A DNA stretch of 64,000 nucleotides from an uncultured Siphonobacter sp. (GTDB lineage Bacteria; Bacteroidota; Bacteroidia; Cytophagales; Spirosomataceae). The DNA lies in the NCBI GenBank assembly GCA_913775095.1, contig CAJYIW010000026.1:62001-126000 (forward strand), read 5' to 3'. Both the position numbers and the translations under genes were made by a program. Below are positions 9,344 through 18,410 of the stretch, in pieces. The notes beneath the pieces are model-generated. The model was not told the DNA's origin, searched no databases, and was given only the letters and a program-made list of their open reading frames with translations. Each line of letters opens with the position of its first letter. Position 1 is the stretch's first letter.

Positions 9344-9530
9344 CACTTATAAGCCGGAATAGTCAGCGATGCCTTGCGTATGTAAATCCAGTGAAGGGAT
9401 GGGTAGATCAGCTAAACAAATGATCACTTGATGGGCCCGGTCTGCCACTATTCACTAAAAAAGGATTCTCGTGGAAGTAACTCTGCTGCCCTGAAAGGCT
9501 ATTGGATTCTTTTTTCCTGACCAAAGTTCT

Positions 9531-10466
9531 TTACCATTGCTCGGGGCTGTAATCTTGCCAGACCTGCTGGGCAAGTACCCAGGCCAATGCATTCAGTAGA
9601 TCATCCATGGGAGCTTCCTCCTGATTCACAAGGGCTAGTTCGCTGGTAAATGAATAAGCCTGGGTATGGGACAGAACCCAGTCTGTCGTACTCTGGTGAC
9701 TATACGCGTGAATGAATACGGGCTGAGGCTGAAGGATATCCCTGGTTTTCTGCCAGTGAAAGAGTAAGAAGCGAAGCGTTCGTACACTGACGGCGTTTAG
9801 TACTGAATCGCCCGTTAGTTCGAGTGAAAATTCAAGTTTGGAAAGCAAGTCATCCGGTGAATGGCCCTGTTCCTGAAGGGCTGTTAACCAGCGGTTGAGA
9901 CTAAAAAGGATATGACTGAGCCTCTCAACCGGATCATCTCCCGCGGGAGATTCCAGCCGGAAAACCCGAAAGTCAGGCGAGAAAGAAGTTTTACGTAAGA
10001 GGCCTTCTTCAAAACCGGGCAACTCCGGATTTGGTTTACTTCCAAAGCCTCCCTGAATCGGGGAGGTAAACAACTCCTGCAAAGAATCGGCCAGGGCCAG
10101 ATAGTCTACTGCTCCTGAAAAGTAGAGAACCTGCTGAGCAGGGTTAAGCCGGGCCAGTAAGGGTTCGTAACTCAGGTCAGGACTTTCGAAGATCAATTCC
10201 AGTGCCCGGGCCTCCGAGGGCAGCTCTGCCAGGTCCGGCTCTGAAACGGTAATCAACTGCCGCGGCACGGGTAGATCCGAAGGAACGAACGCCGCGATTT
10301 CCCAGCTATGAGGGGGTTGAGTTAAGTACGCATCAGGAGTTTCCTCCATTTTCCACTGGCTCAATATCGCTAAGGCCGCCTCCCGAAGGGTGGGCGAAAG
10401 CGGGGGGAGAGGAGCCGGGCTGTAAGCCTGAGCCAGGGAGTGATCAGATTCGTGCGTTGACATCAT
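9531..10466 (-). CDS. Methylmalonyl-CoA mutase small-subunit-like protein, divergent and short
   Basis: This is a 311-residue protein. The frame continues to a TTG at 10502, but ATG 10466 is more likely. The C-terminal half (about residues 180-300) follows the layout of methylmalonyl-CoA mutase subunits: a HILFSLNRWLTALQEQG helix, then SLELTGDSVLNAVSVRTLRFL and VFIHAYSHQSTTDWVLSHTQ, corresponding to the mutase alpha/beta barrel segment that normally reads lrFsf-vgsnff-EiaKlRAlr and ihaeTS. The usual TS and ENVI-type details are eroded and about half the usual length is missing. No large subunit is in the window. The call is by pattern similarity, not identity. Confidence 0.55.
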   Translation of the reverse strand: MMSTHESDHSLAQAYSPAPLPPLSPTLREAALAILSQWKMEETPDAYLTQPPHSWEIAAFVPSDLPVPRQLITVSEPDLAELPSEARALELIFESPDLSYEPLLARLNPAQQVLYFSGAVDYLALADSLQELFTSPIQGGFGSKPNPELPGFEEGLLRKTSFSPDFRVFRLESPAGDDPVERLSHILFSLNRWLTALQEQGHSPDDLLSKLEFSLELTGDSVLNAVSVRTLRFLLFHWQKTRDILQPQPVFIHAYSHQSTTDWVLSHTQAYSFTSELALVNQEEAPMDDLLNALAWVLAQQVWQDYSPEQW

Positions 10467-10605
10467 GGCTGGGGTCGTTTTAAAGGGGCCTTTGGCGGGC
10501 AACTGGTAAAAAATAACGGATTGTTAATTGAAAATTCATAATTTGTGAATGCTCTTTCCTAAAAAGAGCGTACTCAAAAAAAAACAGAGAATTTGATAAA
10601 ATAGG

Positions 10606-10636
10606 TTTACGGGGCCATGTTGATTATTTATCTTTG
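10606..10636 (+). promoter_or_regulatory. dnaA promoter
   Basis: TATCTTTG at 10629-10636 matches the Bacteroidota -7 element. A weaker TTTAC at 10606 lies 19 bp upstream in the -33 position. The predicted transcript starts about 30 nt before the dnaA start. I see no clear DnaA boxes (TTATCCACA type) between 10503 and 10671. Confidence 0.6.
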
Positions 10637-10671
10637 CGACCCCTTGTGAAAAATCCAGCCTGAAAATCGCC

Positions 10672-12114
10672 TTGCAGACTGCCATTAGAGATGCCAAATC
10701 CGTTTGGCAAGAGTGTTTAAAGATCATACGTGAGTACGTGCCCGAGCAAAGTTTCAAGACTTGGTTCGAGCCGATCGTGCCCGCACGTCTGTCTGGAAAC
10801 ACGCTGACTATTCAGGTGCCGAGCGAATTCTTCTACGAATGGCTGGAGGAAAATTACGTACACGTCCTGCGTCGGGCCATTGACCATGCCATTGGTCGGC
10901 AGGGAATGCTGGAATACGCAGTGATTGTGGATAAAGGAGACGACAAGAAACCTCCCATGGGGTACACCGTTCCTAACCAGCGGCCCGCTCCGGCGAATGC
11001 TCCGGTTCCGCAGAAACAGCCCAATGCCCAACCCGAACAACTCCGGAATCCTTTTGAGTTACCCGATCTGGACGGCCTGGAGCTGACGTCTTATCTCAAT
11101 CCCATTTACACGTTTGAGAACTACGTCGAGGGAGACTTTAATCGTCTGGCCCGCTCGGCGGGTCATGCCGTCGCTACGAAGCCCGGTGTTACCTCCTTCA
11201 ATCCCCTGCTCATCTACGGTGGGGTAGGATTGGGGAAAACTCACCTCGCTCAAGCCATTGGTAATCAGATTAAAGCGTCGAATGCGGGGAAATTTGTGTT
11301 ATTTGTTTCCACCGAAAAATTCATGAATCAATTCGTGATGGCGGTGCGAAATAACTCCATTCAGAACTTCACTAATTTCTACCTCCAGGTCGATGTACTG
11401 ATTCTGGATGACGTACAGTTTTTAGCAGGCAAGGAGCGTACCCAGGAAACGTTTTTCCATATTTTCAATCACCTGCACCAGACGGGTAAACAGATCATCA
11501 TGACCTCCGATCGTCCGCCTAAGGATTTGCAGGGGCTTCAGGATCGCCTGCTTTCCCGGTTCAAATGGGGGCTTTCGGCCGATTTGCAGATGCCCGATCT
11601 GGAGTCGCGAATCGCCATCATCATGAAGAAGCTGCACGGAGATGGGGTGGACATTGACTATGAAGTGATTGAGTACCTGGCTCACTCGATTGATACCAAC
11701 GTTCGGGAACTGGAAGGAGTCGTGGTTTCACTCATCGCCCAGGCCACTTTACTACGCCGGGAGATCGACATGAACTTGGCCCGACAGGTGCTTCGGAACA
11801 TTGTGCAGGATTCCGAGCGGGAAGTCACCATTGAAACCATCATGGAGACCATCTGCCAGCATTATAAAACGACTCTTCAGGATATGAAGGGCAAGAGCCG
11901 TAAAAAGGAACTCGTTTTTCCCCGCCAGGTAGCCATGTATTTTGCCAAGGAATACACGGATCTTTCCCTTAAATCCATTGGGTATCACTTTGGTGGACGG
12001 GATCACTCTACCGTGATTCACGCTATTCAGACCATTTCCGAGCTAAAGGAGCATAACAAAGACGTGAAAGCTCAACTGCTCGAACTTCAGAAAAACTTCG
12101 GTAAGAAAAACTAG
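10672..12114 (+). CDS. dnaA: Chromosomal replication initiator DnaA
   Basis: This is a 480-residue DnaA. The start is TTG at 10672; no in-frame ATG or GTG precedes the conserved SVWQECLKII of domain I. A Pro/Gln-rich linker (about residues 95-125) leads to the AAA+ domain with Walker A GGVGLGKTH (about 182-190), Walker B LILDDVQFL and the arginine-finger region RLLSRFKWG. Domain IV carries FGGRDHSTVIHA, the DnaA-box recognition helix. It loads the replicative helicase at oriC. dnaN and recF are not neighbours, which is usual for Bacteroidota. Confidence 0.97.
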   Translation: MQTAIRDAKSVWQECLKIIREYVPEQSFKTWFEPIVPARLSGNTLTIQVPSEFFYEWLEENYVHVLRRAIDHAIGRQGMLEYAVIVDKGDDKKPPMGYTVPNQRPAPANAPVPQKQPNAQPEQLRNPFELPDLDGLELTSYLNPIYTFENYVEGDFNRLARSAGHAVATKPGVTSFNPLLIYGGVGLGKTHLAQAIGNQIKASNAGKFVLFVSTEKFMNQFVMAVRNNSIQNFTNFYLQVDVLILDDVQFLAGKERTQETFFHIFNHLHQTGKQIIMTSDRPPKDLQGLQDRLLSRFKWGLSADLQMPDLESRIAIIMKKLHGDGVDIDYEVIEYLAHSIDTNVRELEGVVVSLIAQATLLRREIDMNLARQVLRNIVQDSEREVTIETIMETICQHYKTTLQDMKGKSRKKELVFPRQVAMYFAKEYTDLSLKSIGYHFGGRDHSTVIHAIQTISELKEHNKDVKAQLLELQKNFGKKN

Positions 12115-12150
12115 GATTTGAGGGGGCTGGTTTAACTCAACGCCTGTTTG

Positions 12151-13107
12151 ATGATCACTCGCTTATACCGTTCTCAACTGGATACTGTTGCCTACGATGC
12201 CTGCGTTGAGGCCAGTGAGTGGGGAATGATTTACGGACTTTCCTGGTGGCTGGATACGGTTTCTCCGGATTGGGAGTGTCTGGTAGAGAAGGATTCTCTG
12301 GGAGCTTACCGGGCCGTTTTTCCCATTCCCCTTCAGCGAAAGCTTTCGTACCGCTTTGTCCATCAGCCGCTCTTTTGTCAGTTTCTTGCCATCTATGCCA
12401 GGGAAACGCTTAGCCCAGCCCGACAGCAACAGTTTCTGGATGCCTTATTCAAAAACTACCGATTCGTGGCCAGCCTTTGTCTGGCTTTTCCCGGCCGGGA
12501 GCTACTTCAGACGTATGCCTTTGCCCGACTGACCCCCTTTCATACGCACCTGATTTCTCTCGAAAACGACTACGAATACTTACGTAATCACTACAACCGC
12601 GACCGCAAGATGAACGTGAAGCGGGCGGAGAAACTAGGCTGGGAAAAAGCAGAAGGCAATGAAGTGCAGACGTTAGCCGCTCTATTTAAAGATTTTCACG
12701 AGCACCAGATCGAAGGGGGAGCCCATCCCGATACGTACCTTCTCTTAGAAAAGTTATTTCAGCAAACGCAGGAAAGGGGCTTTTCAGAACTGTGGTACGC
12801 CCAGAAAGAGGGACGCATTCACGCGGGAGCCTGGCTGGTGCGTTTCAGAGAGCGTACACTTTATCTATTCAACGCCGCCGACGAGACGGGCCGCCGGGGC
12901 AATGCCCGCAGTTTTCTGCTGGATGAATATTTAAAGGAAAAAGCCGGAAGCTCCGGCCTGTTTGATTTTGAAAGTGCCCAGAAAAAAGAGATTGCGGATT
13001 TTTATGCCAGCTTTGGCAGCTACGTTCAGGAATTCTACGAACTACGGGTGAATCGTCTGCCCTGGTGGATGAAAGCCGTATGGAAATTACGGAATCTTCT
13101 CCGCTGA
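12151..13107 (+). CDS. GNAT/FemAB-like acyltransferase
   Basis: This is a 318-residue cytoplasmic protein from ATG 12151 (a TTG lies just before). The C-terminal half has the FemAB/GNAT_6 pattern: RDRKMNVKRAEKLGW, a FKDFHEHQ helix, then GRIHAGAWLVRF and the DFESAQKKEIADFYASFG segment. Such proteins transfer amino acids or acyl groups to peptidoglycan precursors, lipids or small molecules; the acceptor is unknown. It starts 36 bp after dnaA and may share its transcript. Its TGA and the stop of the convergent next gene abut exactly, forming TGATCA. Confidence 0.7.
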   Translation: MITRLYRSQLDTVAYDACVEASEWGMIYGLSWWLDTVSPDWECLVEKDSLGAYRAVFPIPLQRKLSYRFVHQPLFCQFLAIYARETLSPARQQQFLDALFKNYRFVASLCLAFPGRELLQTYAFARLTPFHTHLISLENDYEYLRNHYNRDRKMNVKRAEKLGWEKAEGNEVQTLAALFKDFHEHQIEGGAHPDTYLLLEKLFQQTQERGFSELWYAQKEGRIHAGAWLVRFRERTLYLFNAADETGRRGNARSFLLDEYLKEKAGSSGLFDFESAQKKEIADFYASFGSYVQEFYELRVNRLPWWMKAVWKLRNLLR

Positions 13108-13920
13108 TCACTGCCATTGAAACTCTTCCCGCATGCCCTTGTAGCTTTTCAAATCCATGGCTACGGCTCCCACCATTAAATCAAACTCAACCTTTACGGG
13201 GACTTTATTGGCATCATCCGAAACCCAGATGCGAATGGCCTCTTTGCCATCAAAGAGCTTATTTTGCGGCAGATAGGGAATAATGCGGTGCGTACTGATT
13301 TTTCCAAACTTGGTCTTGACGGTTTCTTTGCCCACGTAGCGAATCTGAAGGTTAATGAAATCGTTGTCATAAAACGTTTTCACGGTAGTCACCTGTCCTT
13401 CTTTCATGCGGTTGAAATCGATGGTTCGCAGAAAGAAGTACCCACTGATGACGTCGTAAATCGAGCCGGGGGCTTTGAATTCCTTGACTTCTTCCGGTTG
13501 ATTTTTCTTCTTGCTCACGGAGGTAATCTTATCGCCGGTCTGATCAAACGTTACCCGCTGTTCTTTTTCGTAGCGACCTTCCTGCTGCCGCATGTTAAAC
13601 TCCAGGGGTAACAGCGTTTGCGGATCAATGTACGACTGCCAGGAATCCCGCACTTTCGTTACCAGATCGAAAGCCCCGGTGGTTCGTCCCGTTGCCGTGA
13701 CCCGGTAACAGGCTTTGCCGCGTATGCGGTGAAACTTCTCGCTTACATCAATGGTGGCTTCGGCGGCGTTAATAAACCCGTAATGAACGCGGTACTCCAG
13801 ATGCTCTCCCGGCGTGGCCTGGTACGTCGTCTGAGGGGCGTCGGGTTGAAAGGTAACGAAGCCCAGGCCCGTAAAAACACTTACACAAAATATAAAGAAA
13901 GAAAAGCGGGACATACGCAT
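13108..13920 (-). CDS. DUF3108 domain-containing exported protein
   Basis: This is a 270-residue protein with an N-terminal signal segment (SRFSFFIFCVSVFTGLG). The body matches DUF3108: LEYRVHYGFINAAEATIDV near residue 42, a long beta-rich region and a late HRIIPYLPQNKLFDGKEAIRIWVSDDANKVPV segment typical of the family. Members are predicted periplasmic beta-barrel-like or lipid-binding proteins of unknown function. Two ATGs (13920 and 13914) are equally plausible starts. Confidence 0.82.
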   Translation of the reverse strand: MRMSRFSFFIFCVSVFTGLGFVTFQPDAPQTTYQATPGEHLEYRVHYGFINAAEATIDVSEKFHRIRGKACYRVTATGRTTGAFDLVTKVRDSWQSYIDPQTLLPLEFNMRQQEGRYEKEQRVTFDQTGDKITSVSKKKNQPEEVKEFKAPGSIYDVISGYFFLRTIDFNRMKEGQVTTVKTFYDNDFINLQIRYVGKETVKTKFGKISTHRIIPYLPQNKLFDGKEAIRIWVSDDANKVPVKVEFDLMVGAVAMDLKSYKGMREEFQWQ

Positions 13921-13959
13921 GCTTAAGGGGAGTTGGAGTAACGGCCCATCGGTAAACCG

Positions 13960-14994
13960 TTACAAAGAATCATATTTTGTTTTTAAATAAGACAAGTACC
14001 TTTTGAAATCGCCCTGAAATTTCTCTCTGAATTCCCGTTCAAACTCGTTCCTTCGGGCGTTGTAAGTAGCAAAGCCCACAAAGAAAGCATTATTAGGCAA
14101 TTCATTGCTTTTCCACGTTCGTTTTCGAACATTGGACAGGCCTTTATATAACGTATCAGCCCGCTCCATAATATGCTGAATCTGTTGTTGTTTAAGCTGG
14201 TCCTTTCGGGCTTTGGAAAGTTCAGGCCCAAAACTCTCATACAGGCTGTCGAGGGATAACTTGCCTTTGTTGAAATGCTGTACGTAACGATCCCGGAACA
14301 CTTTGCCTTCGGTATAGGTAAGGTACGCCGGCGAGCTCGTGCCAAAACGCTGTGCCAAAAATCGCAGAGCTCCGTAATCCCCGATGAAGTTAGCCAGGTT
14401 TTCGTTGAACTCGTGCTGATTCTTGATGAACACCGTGGCATGCGTCATTTCGTGCATGATCAAACTGGCCAAACGGCCTTCGGGAAGACTGAGCATGCCC
14501 GACAAAATGGGATCATTGAAATAACCCAGGGTGCTGTAAGCCGAAACGGGGCTGATCTCGGTATCGTACCCTGACCAGTATTGGGCTTCCTTTTTTGCTT
14601 TGGCAAGGTCGAAAAATCCTTTGTAAGTAAACGAACCAATCAGGGGGAAGGAAAAGTCAATGGCTTTGACCTGATAAGGCTCCGCTACGGTCAATACGTA
14701 ACAGATCGGGCGGTCTTTCTGATCATAATACGACTGGTATAAAGGCGTATCGTTGAGCCCCAGCGAATCAATGGCAAACTGCCGGATTTCTTCAATGAAG
14801 ACCAGCTTGGTTTTAATGGAATCAGCTACGGCTGGATCGTTTAATACGTCCTTTACTGGCGTCGCTTCTAAAAGCACTTTTGCCCCCCCGCTTAACTGCC
14901 CATATCCGTAGGCGATCCAGTTCCACTGCCAGATGACGAGAATAATAAGGATTGCCGTCAGGGCCAGGGCTACTTTTTTTAGAATACGTTTCAT
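13960..14994 (-). CDS. Predicted zinc aminopeptidase (PF10023 type), membrane-anchored
   Basis: This is a 344-residue protein with one N-terminal hydrophobic anchor (VALALTAILIILVIWQW). The zinc motif HEMTH is near residue 181, followed by the third-ligand helix NENLANFIGDYGA, matching the predicted aminopeptidase family PF10023. The C-terminal part is helical and basic, ending with a FERE...YLKTKYDSL tail. It probably acts on peptides in the periplasm. It follows a 227-bp divergent gap from recA and precedes the DUF3108 gene by 39 bp on the same strand, so the two may form an operon. Confidence 0.8.
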   Translation of the reverse strand: MKRILKKVALALTAILIILVIWQWNWIAYGYGQLSGGAKVLLEATPVKDVLNDPAVADSIKTKLVFIEEIRQFAIDSLGLNDTPLYQSYYDQKDRPICYVLTVAEPYQVKAIDFSFPLIGSFTYKGFFDLAKAKKEAQYWSGYDTEISPVSAYSTLGYFNDPILSGMLSLPEGRLASLIMHEMTHATVFIKNQHEFNENLANFIGDYGALRFLAQRFGTSSPAYLTYTEGKVFRDRYVQHFNKGKLSLDSLYESFGPELSKARKDQLKQQQIQHIMERADTLYKGLSNVRKRTWKSNELPNNAFFVGFATYNARRNEFEREFREKFQGDFKRYLSYLKTKYDSL

Positions 14995-15221
14995 GGTTTA
15001 CTTTCAACTACTGGGTCAATAAAAACGTTTTTTTTGCAAACGGCAATCATGCATTGCAGAATTAAACGTAAATATGTTCAGTTAAATCCCAGAGCAACCC
15101 TTAGGGTTGAGGGTAAAATGGTTAAAAAAAAAGAACAAATTTCAGGCGTATATTAGGATATGTACGCAGTAATGCGTAATTTTAAGTCACATTCCTCACT
15201 CAATAGCTCGTTTTTTTAAAC

Positions 15222-16292
15222 ATGGCACAAGCAAACGGCACGGACGCAGGGCAAAAGTTAAAAGCTTTGCAAACGACCATTGAAAAATTAGATAAAGCCT
15301 ACGGCAAAGGCACCGTCATGCGTCTTTCGGATGCAAAAGTTCTCGATATTCCGGTGATTTCAACGGGATCGCTGGGACTGGATCTGGCCTTAGGTATTGG
15401 TGGAGTTCCCCGGGGACGGGTGGTCGAAATCTATGGACCGGAATCTTCGGGTAAGACGACCATTGCCATGCACTGTATTGCAGAAGCTCAGAAAAAAGGT
15501 GGGCTGGCAGCCTTTGTGGATGCAGAGCACGCCTTTGATCGCAGCTACGCTGAAAAGTTAGGTATTGATACGGGTAACCTCCTCATTGCTCAGCCCGATA
15601 ACGGTGAGCAGGCTCTGGAAATTGCCGAACATCTGATCTCTTCAGGAGCCATTGATATCATCGTTATTGACTCAGTTGCGGCTCTGGTTCCCAAAGCCGA
15701 GATCGAGGGCGATATGGGTGATTCGAAGGTAGGCTTGCAGGCTCGTTTGATGTCTCAGGCTCTTCGTAAGCTGACGGGTATCATTAATAAGACGTCCTGC
15801 TGCTGTATTTTCATTAACCAGCTTCGGGAAAAGATCGGAGTTATGTTTGGTAACCCCGAAACTACGACGGGTGGTAACGCTCTTAAATTCTACGCTTCGG
15901 TTCGTCTGGATATTCGCCGGGCGGGTCAGATCAAGGAAGGAGCCGATAGCATCACGGGTAACCGTACCCGCGTAAAAGTGGTGAAGAACAAACTCGCTCC
16001 TCCGTTCAAAGTAGTGGAATTTGACATTATGTACGGCGAAGGTATTTCGAAAGTAGGAGAGGTCCTGGATTTAGCCGTTGAACTGGAGATTGTGAAAAAA
16101 TCAGGTTCCTGGTTTAGCTACGGAACCAACCGTTTAGGTCAGGGACGTGACGCCGTAAAGGAAATCCTGAAAGACAATCCTGAACTTCTGGATGAACTGG
16201 AAGCTAAGATTAAAGAAAAGGTAAAGGGGGATGACGAAGCATTAGTCGATACTCTGGAACCAAACGTCGTTGACGAAGGTAAAGAAGAATAA
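15222..16292 (+). CDS. recA: Recombinase RecA
   Basis: This is a 356-residue RecA. Walker [10 protein letters not shown] lies near residues 72-80, Walker B is [12 protein letters not shown], and loop L2 is [25 protein letters not shown]. The C-terminus is acidic, as usual. It catalyses strand exchange in homologous recombination and activates LexA-type responses where present. I found no SOS-type palindrome upstream that I could support. A strong terminator follows 20 bp after the stop. Confidence 0.98.
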   Translation: MAQANGTDAGQKLKALQTTIEKLDKAYGKGTVMRLSDAKVLDIPVISTGSLGLDLALGIGGVPRGRVVEIYGPESSGKTTIAMHCIAEAQKKGGLAAFVDAEHAFDRSYAEKLGIDTGNLLIAQPDNGEQALEIAEHLISSGAIDIIVIDSVAALVPKAEIEGDMGDSKVGLQARLMSQALRKLTGIINKTSCCCIFINQLREKIGVMFGNPETTTGGNALKFYASVRLDIRRAGQIKEGADSITGNRTRVKVVKNKLAPPFKVVEFDIMYGEGISKVGEVLDLAVELEIVKKSGSWFSYGTNRLGQGRDAVKEILKDNPELLDELEAKIKEKVKGDDEALVDTLEPNVVDEGKEE

Positions 16293-16312
16293 TGGTTCGA
16301 ATAATTATTCTC

Positions 16313-16341
16313 AAGCCCACTGATTTCATATCAGTGGGCTT
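16313..16341 (+). terminator. recA terminator
   Basis: There is a 12-bp perfect stem (AAGCCCACTGAT with ATCAGTGGGCTT, 5-nt loop) followed by TTTG. It is a classical intrinsic terminator. Confidence 0.9.
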
Positions 16342-16479
16342 TTTGTTTGATCCGCAACAACTAGAAAACAGGTCGTTTCATTAATACATATTAATATTTT
16401 ATTAGAAAGTATAAGTACAGTACTATACTCACTGGCAAAGCGTTAGTTTTAATACTGTAATTAACTCCTCCGCCAGGAA

Positions 16480-16920
16480 ATGAAAACCTTATTATTCTCC
16501 CTGCTGGGACTGATGATGCTCAGTTCCTTATGTGTTGCTCAGGAAATAGAACCCAGCGTGGTTCTGGCTTCGAACGAAGTTAAACTTACCAGCGAAAGTC
16601 AAAGTCCCCAATTCATGTATATCAGAGGCCAGATGGATGCTAAAGTGCATTACAAAAAATACAAGGCCGCTCGAAATGTTACCTTTCTATCCAGTGTGAT
16701 TGCTCCCTATCTGGGAATTATTCCAGCCGTTGTAAGTTCAAGGAAAGCTCCCAGGCTGCAAAACCTGGACTTTCCCGACGTAGAGTTGATGAAGTCGGCC
16801 GATTATACCCGGGGATACGAAGATCAGGCCCTTAAAATCAAGCAGAAGAAACTCTGGAAAAGCTGGGGAATCGCTTTTGGCGTGAATGTAGCCGCCATGG
16901 TGCTCATTGCCAACCGTTAG
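16480..16920 (+). CDS. Small exported/membrane protein of unknown function
   Basis: This is a 146-residue protein with a signal peptide (MKTLLFSLLGLMMLSSLCVAQ). Two further hydrophobic segments are visible, around residues 67-85 (VTFLSSVIAPYLGIIPAVV) and at the C-terminus (WGIAFGVNVAAMVLIA). A charged stretch, DYTRGYEDQALKIKQKK, separates them. Similar short proteins occur in Cytophagales, but I cannot name a function. It is monocistronic between the recA terminator and its own terminator. Confidence 0.7.
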   Translation: MKTLLFSLLGLMMLSSLCVAQEIEPSVVLASNEVKLTSESQSPQFMYIRGQMDAKVHYKKYKAARNVTFLSSVIAPYLGIIPAVVSSRKAPRLQNLDFPDVELMKSADYTRGYEDQALKIKQKKLWKSWGIAFGVNVAAMVLIANR

Positions 16921-16944
16921 TAGGCCACTTAGGAAGTAAAAGAA

Positions 16945-16969
16945 AAAAGCCCTCTGGAAGAGGGCTTTT
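16945..16969. terminator. Bidirectional hairpin terminator
   Basis: There is an 11-bp stem (AAAAGCCCTCT with AGAGGGCTTTT) and a 3-nt loop between convergent genes. Confidence 0.85.
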
Positions 16970-16987
16970 CTGTGGTAGATAGCCTCA

Positions 16988-17740
16988 TCAGACGTAGATC
17001 ATTTTTCGACTCATGCCGCCATCAATGGTAAAGTTTTCACCCGTAATAAAGCTGTTGGCCGGATCACTCAGGAAAAGGACCATACGGGCAATATCGTCGG
17101 GCGTACCCACCCGGCCCGCCGGATGCTGCTCATGATCGGCTTTGCTGAGTTTTTCAGGACCCGGTGAAGAAGATTTCTGGTAGGGGGTTACGTCAATCCA
17201 GCCCGGAGCGATGGAGTTTACCCGAATTTCCGGTCCCAGGCTCACCGCCAGGGAATGGGTCAGAGCGAAAATACCACCTTTCGAAGCGGAATAGGCAAAG
17301 GTGCCGGGTTCGGACTGGAAAGCCCGGGTCGAGCAAAGGTTAATGATGAGTCCTTTACTGGCTTTTAGATAAGGGGCACACAGTTTGCTGCACCAGAAAG
17401 GTCCGGAAAGGTTAATGCTGATGCCCTGGTTCCACGCTTCAAAACTCCACTCCTCCAGCGGCTTGCTTTCAAAGACAGCGGCATTATTCACTAACACATC
17501 TACCCGTCCGAAGGCTTCAATGGTTTGGGCAAAAGCCTTTTCAATGCCTGAGGGATCGCCTACGTCACAAGTCAGGGGCAGCAGGTGGCCCAGCTTGCTA
17601 AACTCAGTTTCGAGTTCCTTTAAAGCTTCCGGATCCTGATCCCAAAGAGCCAGTCGATAGCCCTGTTCGAGTAAACGTTGAGAAATGACGCGTCCAATTC
17701 CCTGGGCTCCGCCGGTAACAATAGCTACTTGTCCTTGCAT
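16988..17740 (-). CDS. SDR family oxidoreductase
   Basis: This is a 250-residue classical short-chain dehydrogenase. ATG 17740 is the start because the protein begins MQGQVAIVTGGAQGIGRVI, the Rossmann TGxxxGIG motif. NNAAVF (NNAG equivalent), the catalytic Ser in NLCSTRAF and YSASK (YxxxK) are all present, with the C-terminal GENFTIDGGMSRKMIYV typical of the family. It probably reduces or oxidises an alcohol using NAD(P)H; the substrate is unknown. It is the last gene of a minus-strand run with the DUF4230 and LuxE-like genes. Confidence 0.9.
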   Translation of the reverse strand: MQGQVAIVTGGAQGIGRVISQRLLEQGYRLALWDQDPEALKELETEFSKLGHLLPLTCDVGDPSGIEKAFAQTIEAFGRVDVLVNNAAVFESKPLEEWSFEAWNQGISINLSGPFWCSKLCAPYLKASKGLIINLCSTRAFQSEPGTFAYSASKGGIFALTHSLAVSLGPEIRVNSIAPGWIDVTPYQKSSSPGPEKLSKADHEQHPAGRVGTPDDIARMVLFLSDPANSFITGENFTIDGGMSRKMIYV

Positions 17741-17786
17741 GGGTGTTCTGAGAGTATAGTCAGAACCGTTCTTAAAAAAGCCGATC

Positions 17787-18395
17787 CTAACGTGGATCGT
17801 CAATCTGCCCTTTCATGCGGTACCGCAGCAGCACCTTTTTTCCGGATACTTTCTCGAGCATGGGCTTGAGAATTTTGTTGGCATTCTGGCGGGTTTGTTC
17901 CAAAATCCCTTCATTGATAGCCGATTGACTGACCTGTTCTTCCGCTTTTTTGAAAGCCTGATCAATCAGTAAAGCTTCATCAGTGAAAGCATATTCAGTA
18001 TTATACACCCGGGATTTGGAGTGATCAATGCGGGAAACGCATAACTCCGGTTCGGGCAATCGGACAATCAGCGTATCCCGCATTTCCCCGATATCCGTAA
18101 CGTTCATCCGGGTCAGGTCCAGACAGCCAATGGCTTCCCCCTGAATAATGAGCAACGCTTTGCCATCGGGAAGAAACTGCCGGGTTATTTTTTGATCCAC
18201 TACGTCCCGAAAGTGATACTTAACCAGTTCCAGCTTTCCTAAAGACGTGATCTGCTGAAGCACGACATTATGATTGGTAGAAATGTCAGCATTACCAGCG
18301 GGATCAAAGAATTTACGGGCTTTGATCTGCTCCCAGCCGTAAATAATTCCTGCGACCAGAGCCAGCAGGATCAGCAAACGAATCAAGAAACGCAT
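17787..18395 (-). CDS. DUF4230 domain-containing membrane-anchored protein
   Basis: This is a 202-residue protein with one N-terminal transmembrane segment (FLIRLLILLALVAGIIYGW) and a soluble outer domain. The body fits DUF4230: VVLQQITSLGKLELVKYHFRDVV, then a beta-rich core with ALLIIQGEAIGCLDL and a C-terminal helix. Function is unknown. It starts 15 bp downstream of the LuxE-like gene stop, so the two are very likely cotranscribed. Confidence 0.82.
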   Translation of the reverse strand: MRFLIRLLILLALVAGIIYGWEQIKARKFFDPAGNADISTNHNVVLQQITSLGKLELVKYHFRDVVDQKITRQFLPDGKALLIIQGEAIGCLDLTRMNVTDIGEMRDTLIVRLPEPELCVSRIDHSKSRVYNTEYAFTDEALLIDQAFKKAEEQVSQSAINEGILEQTRQNANKILKPMLEKVSGKKVLLRYRMKGQIDDPR

Positions 18396-18410
18396 AAAGC
18401 AGGGGTGGAT

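Larger units (their letters stand above)
9028..9530. other. Noncoding stretch upstream of cdaA
   Basis: This 503-bp stretch contains no long ORF. It is AT-rich at 9028-9175 and then closer to the genome average. It contains the cdaA promoter candidate, a small palindrome (CAGCAGT-A-ACTGCTG, about 9204-9218), a 9-bp inverted repeat (CACTGGATT at 9269 and AATCCAGTG at 9385) and one short ORF (9173-9343). Confidence 0.5.
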
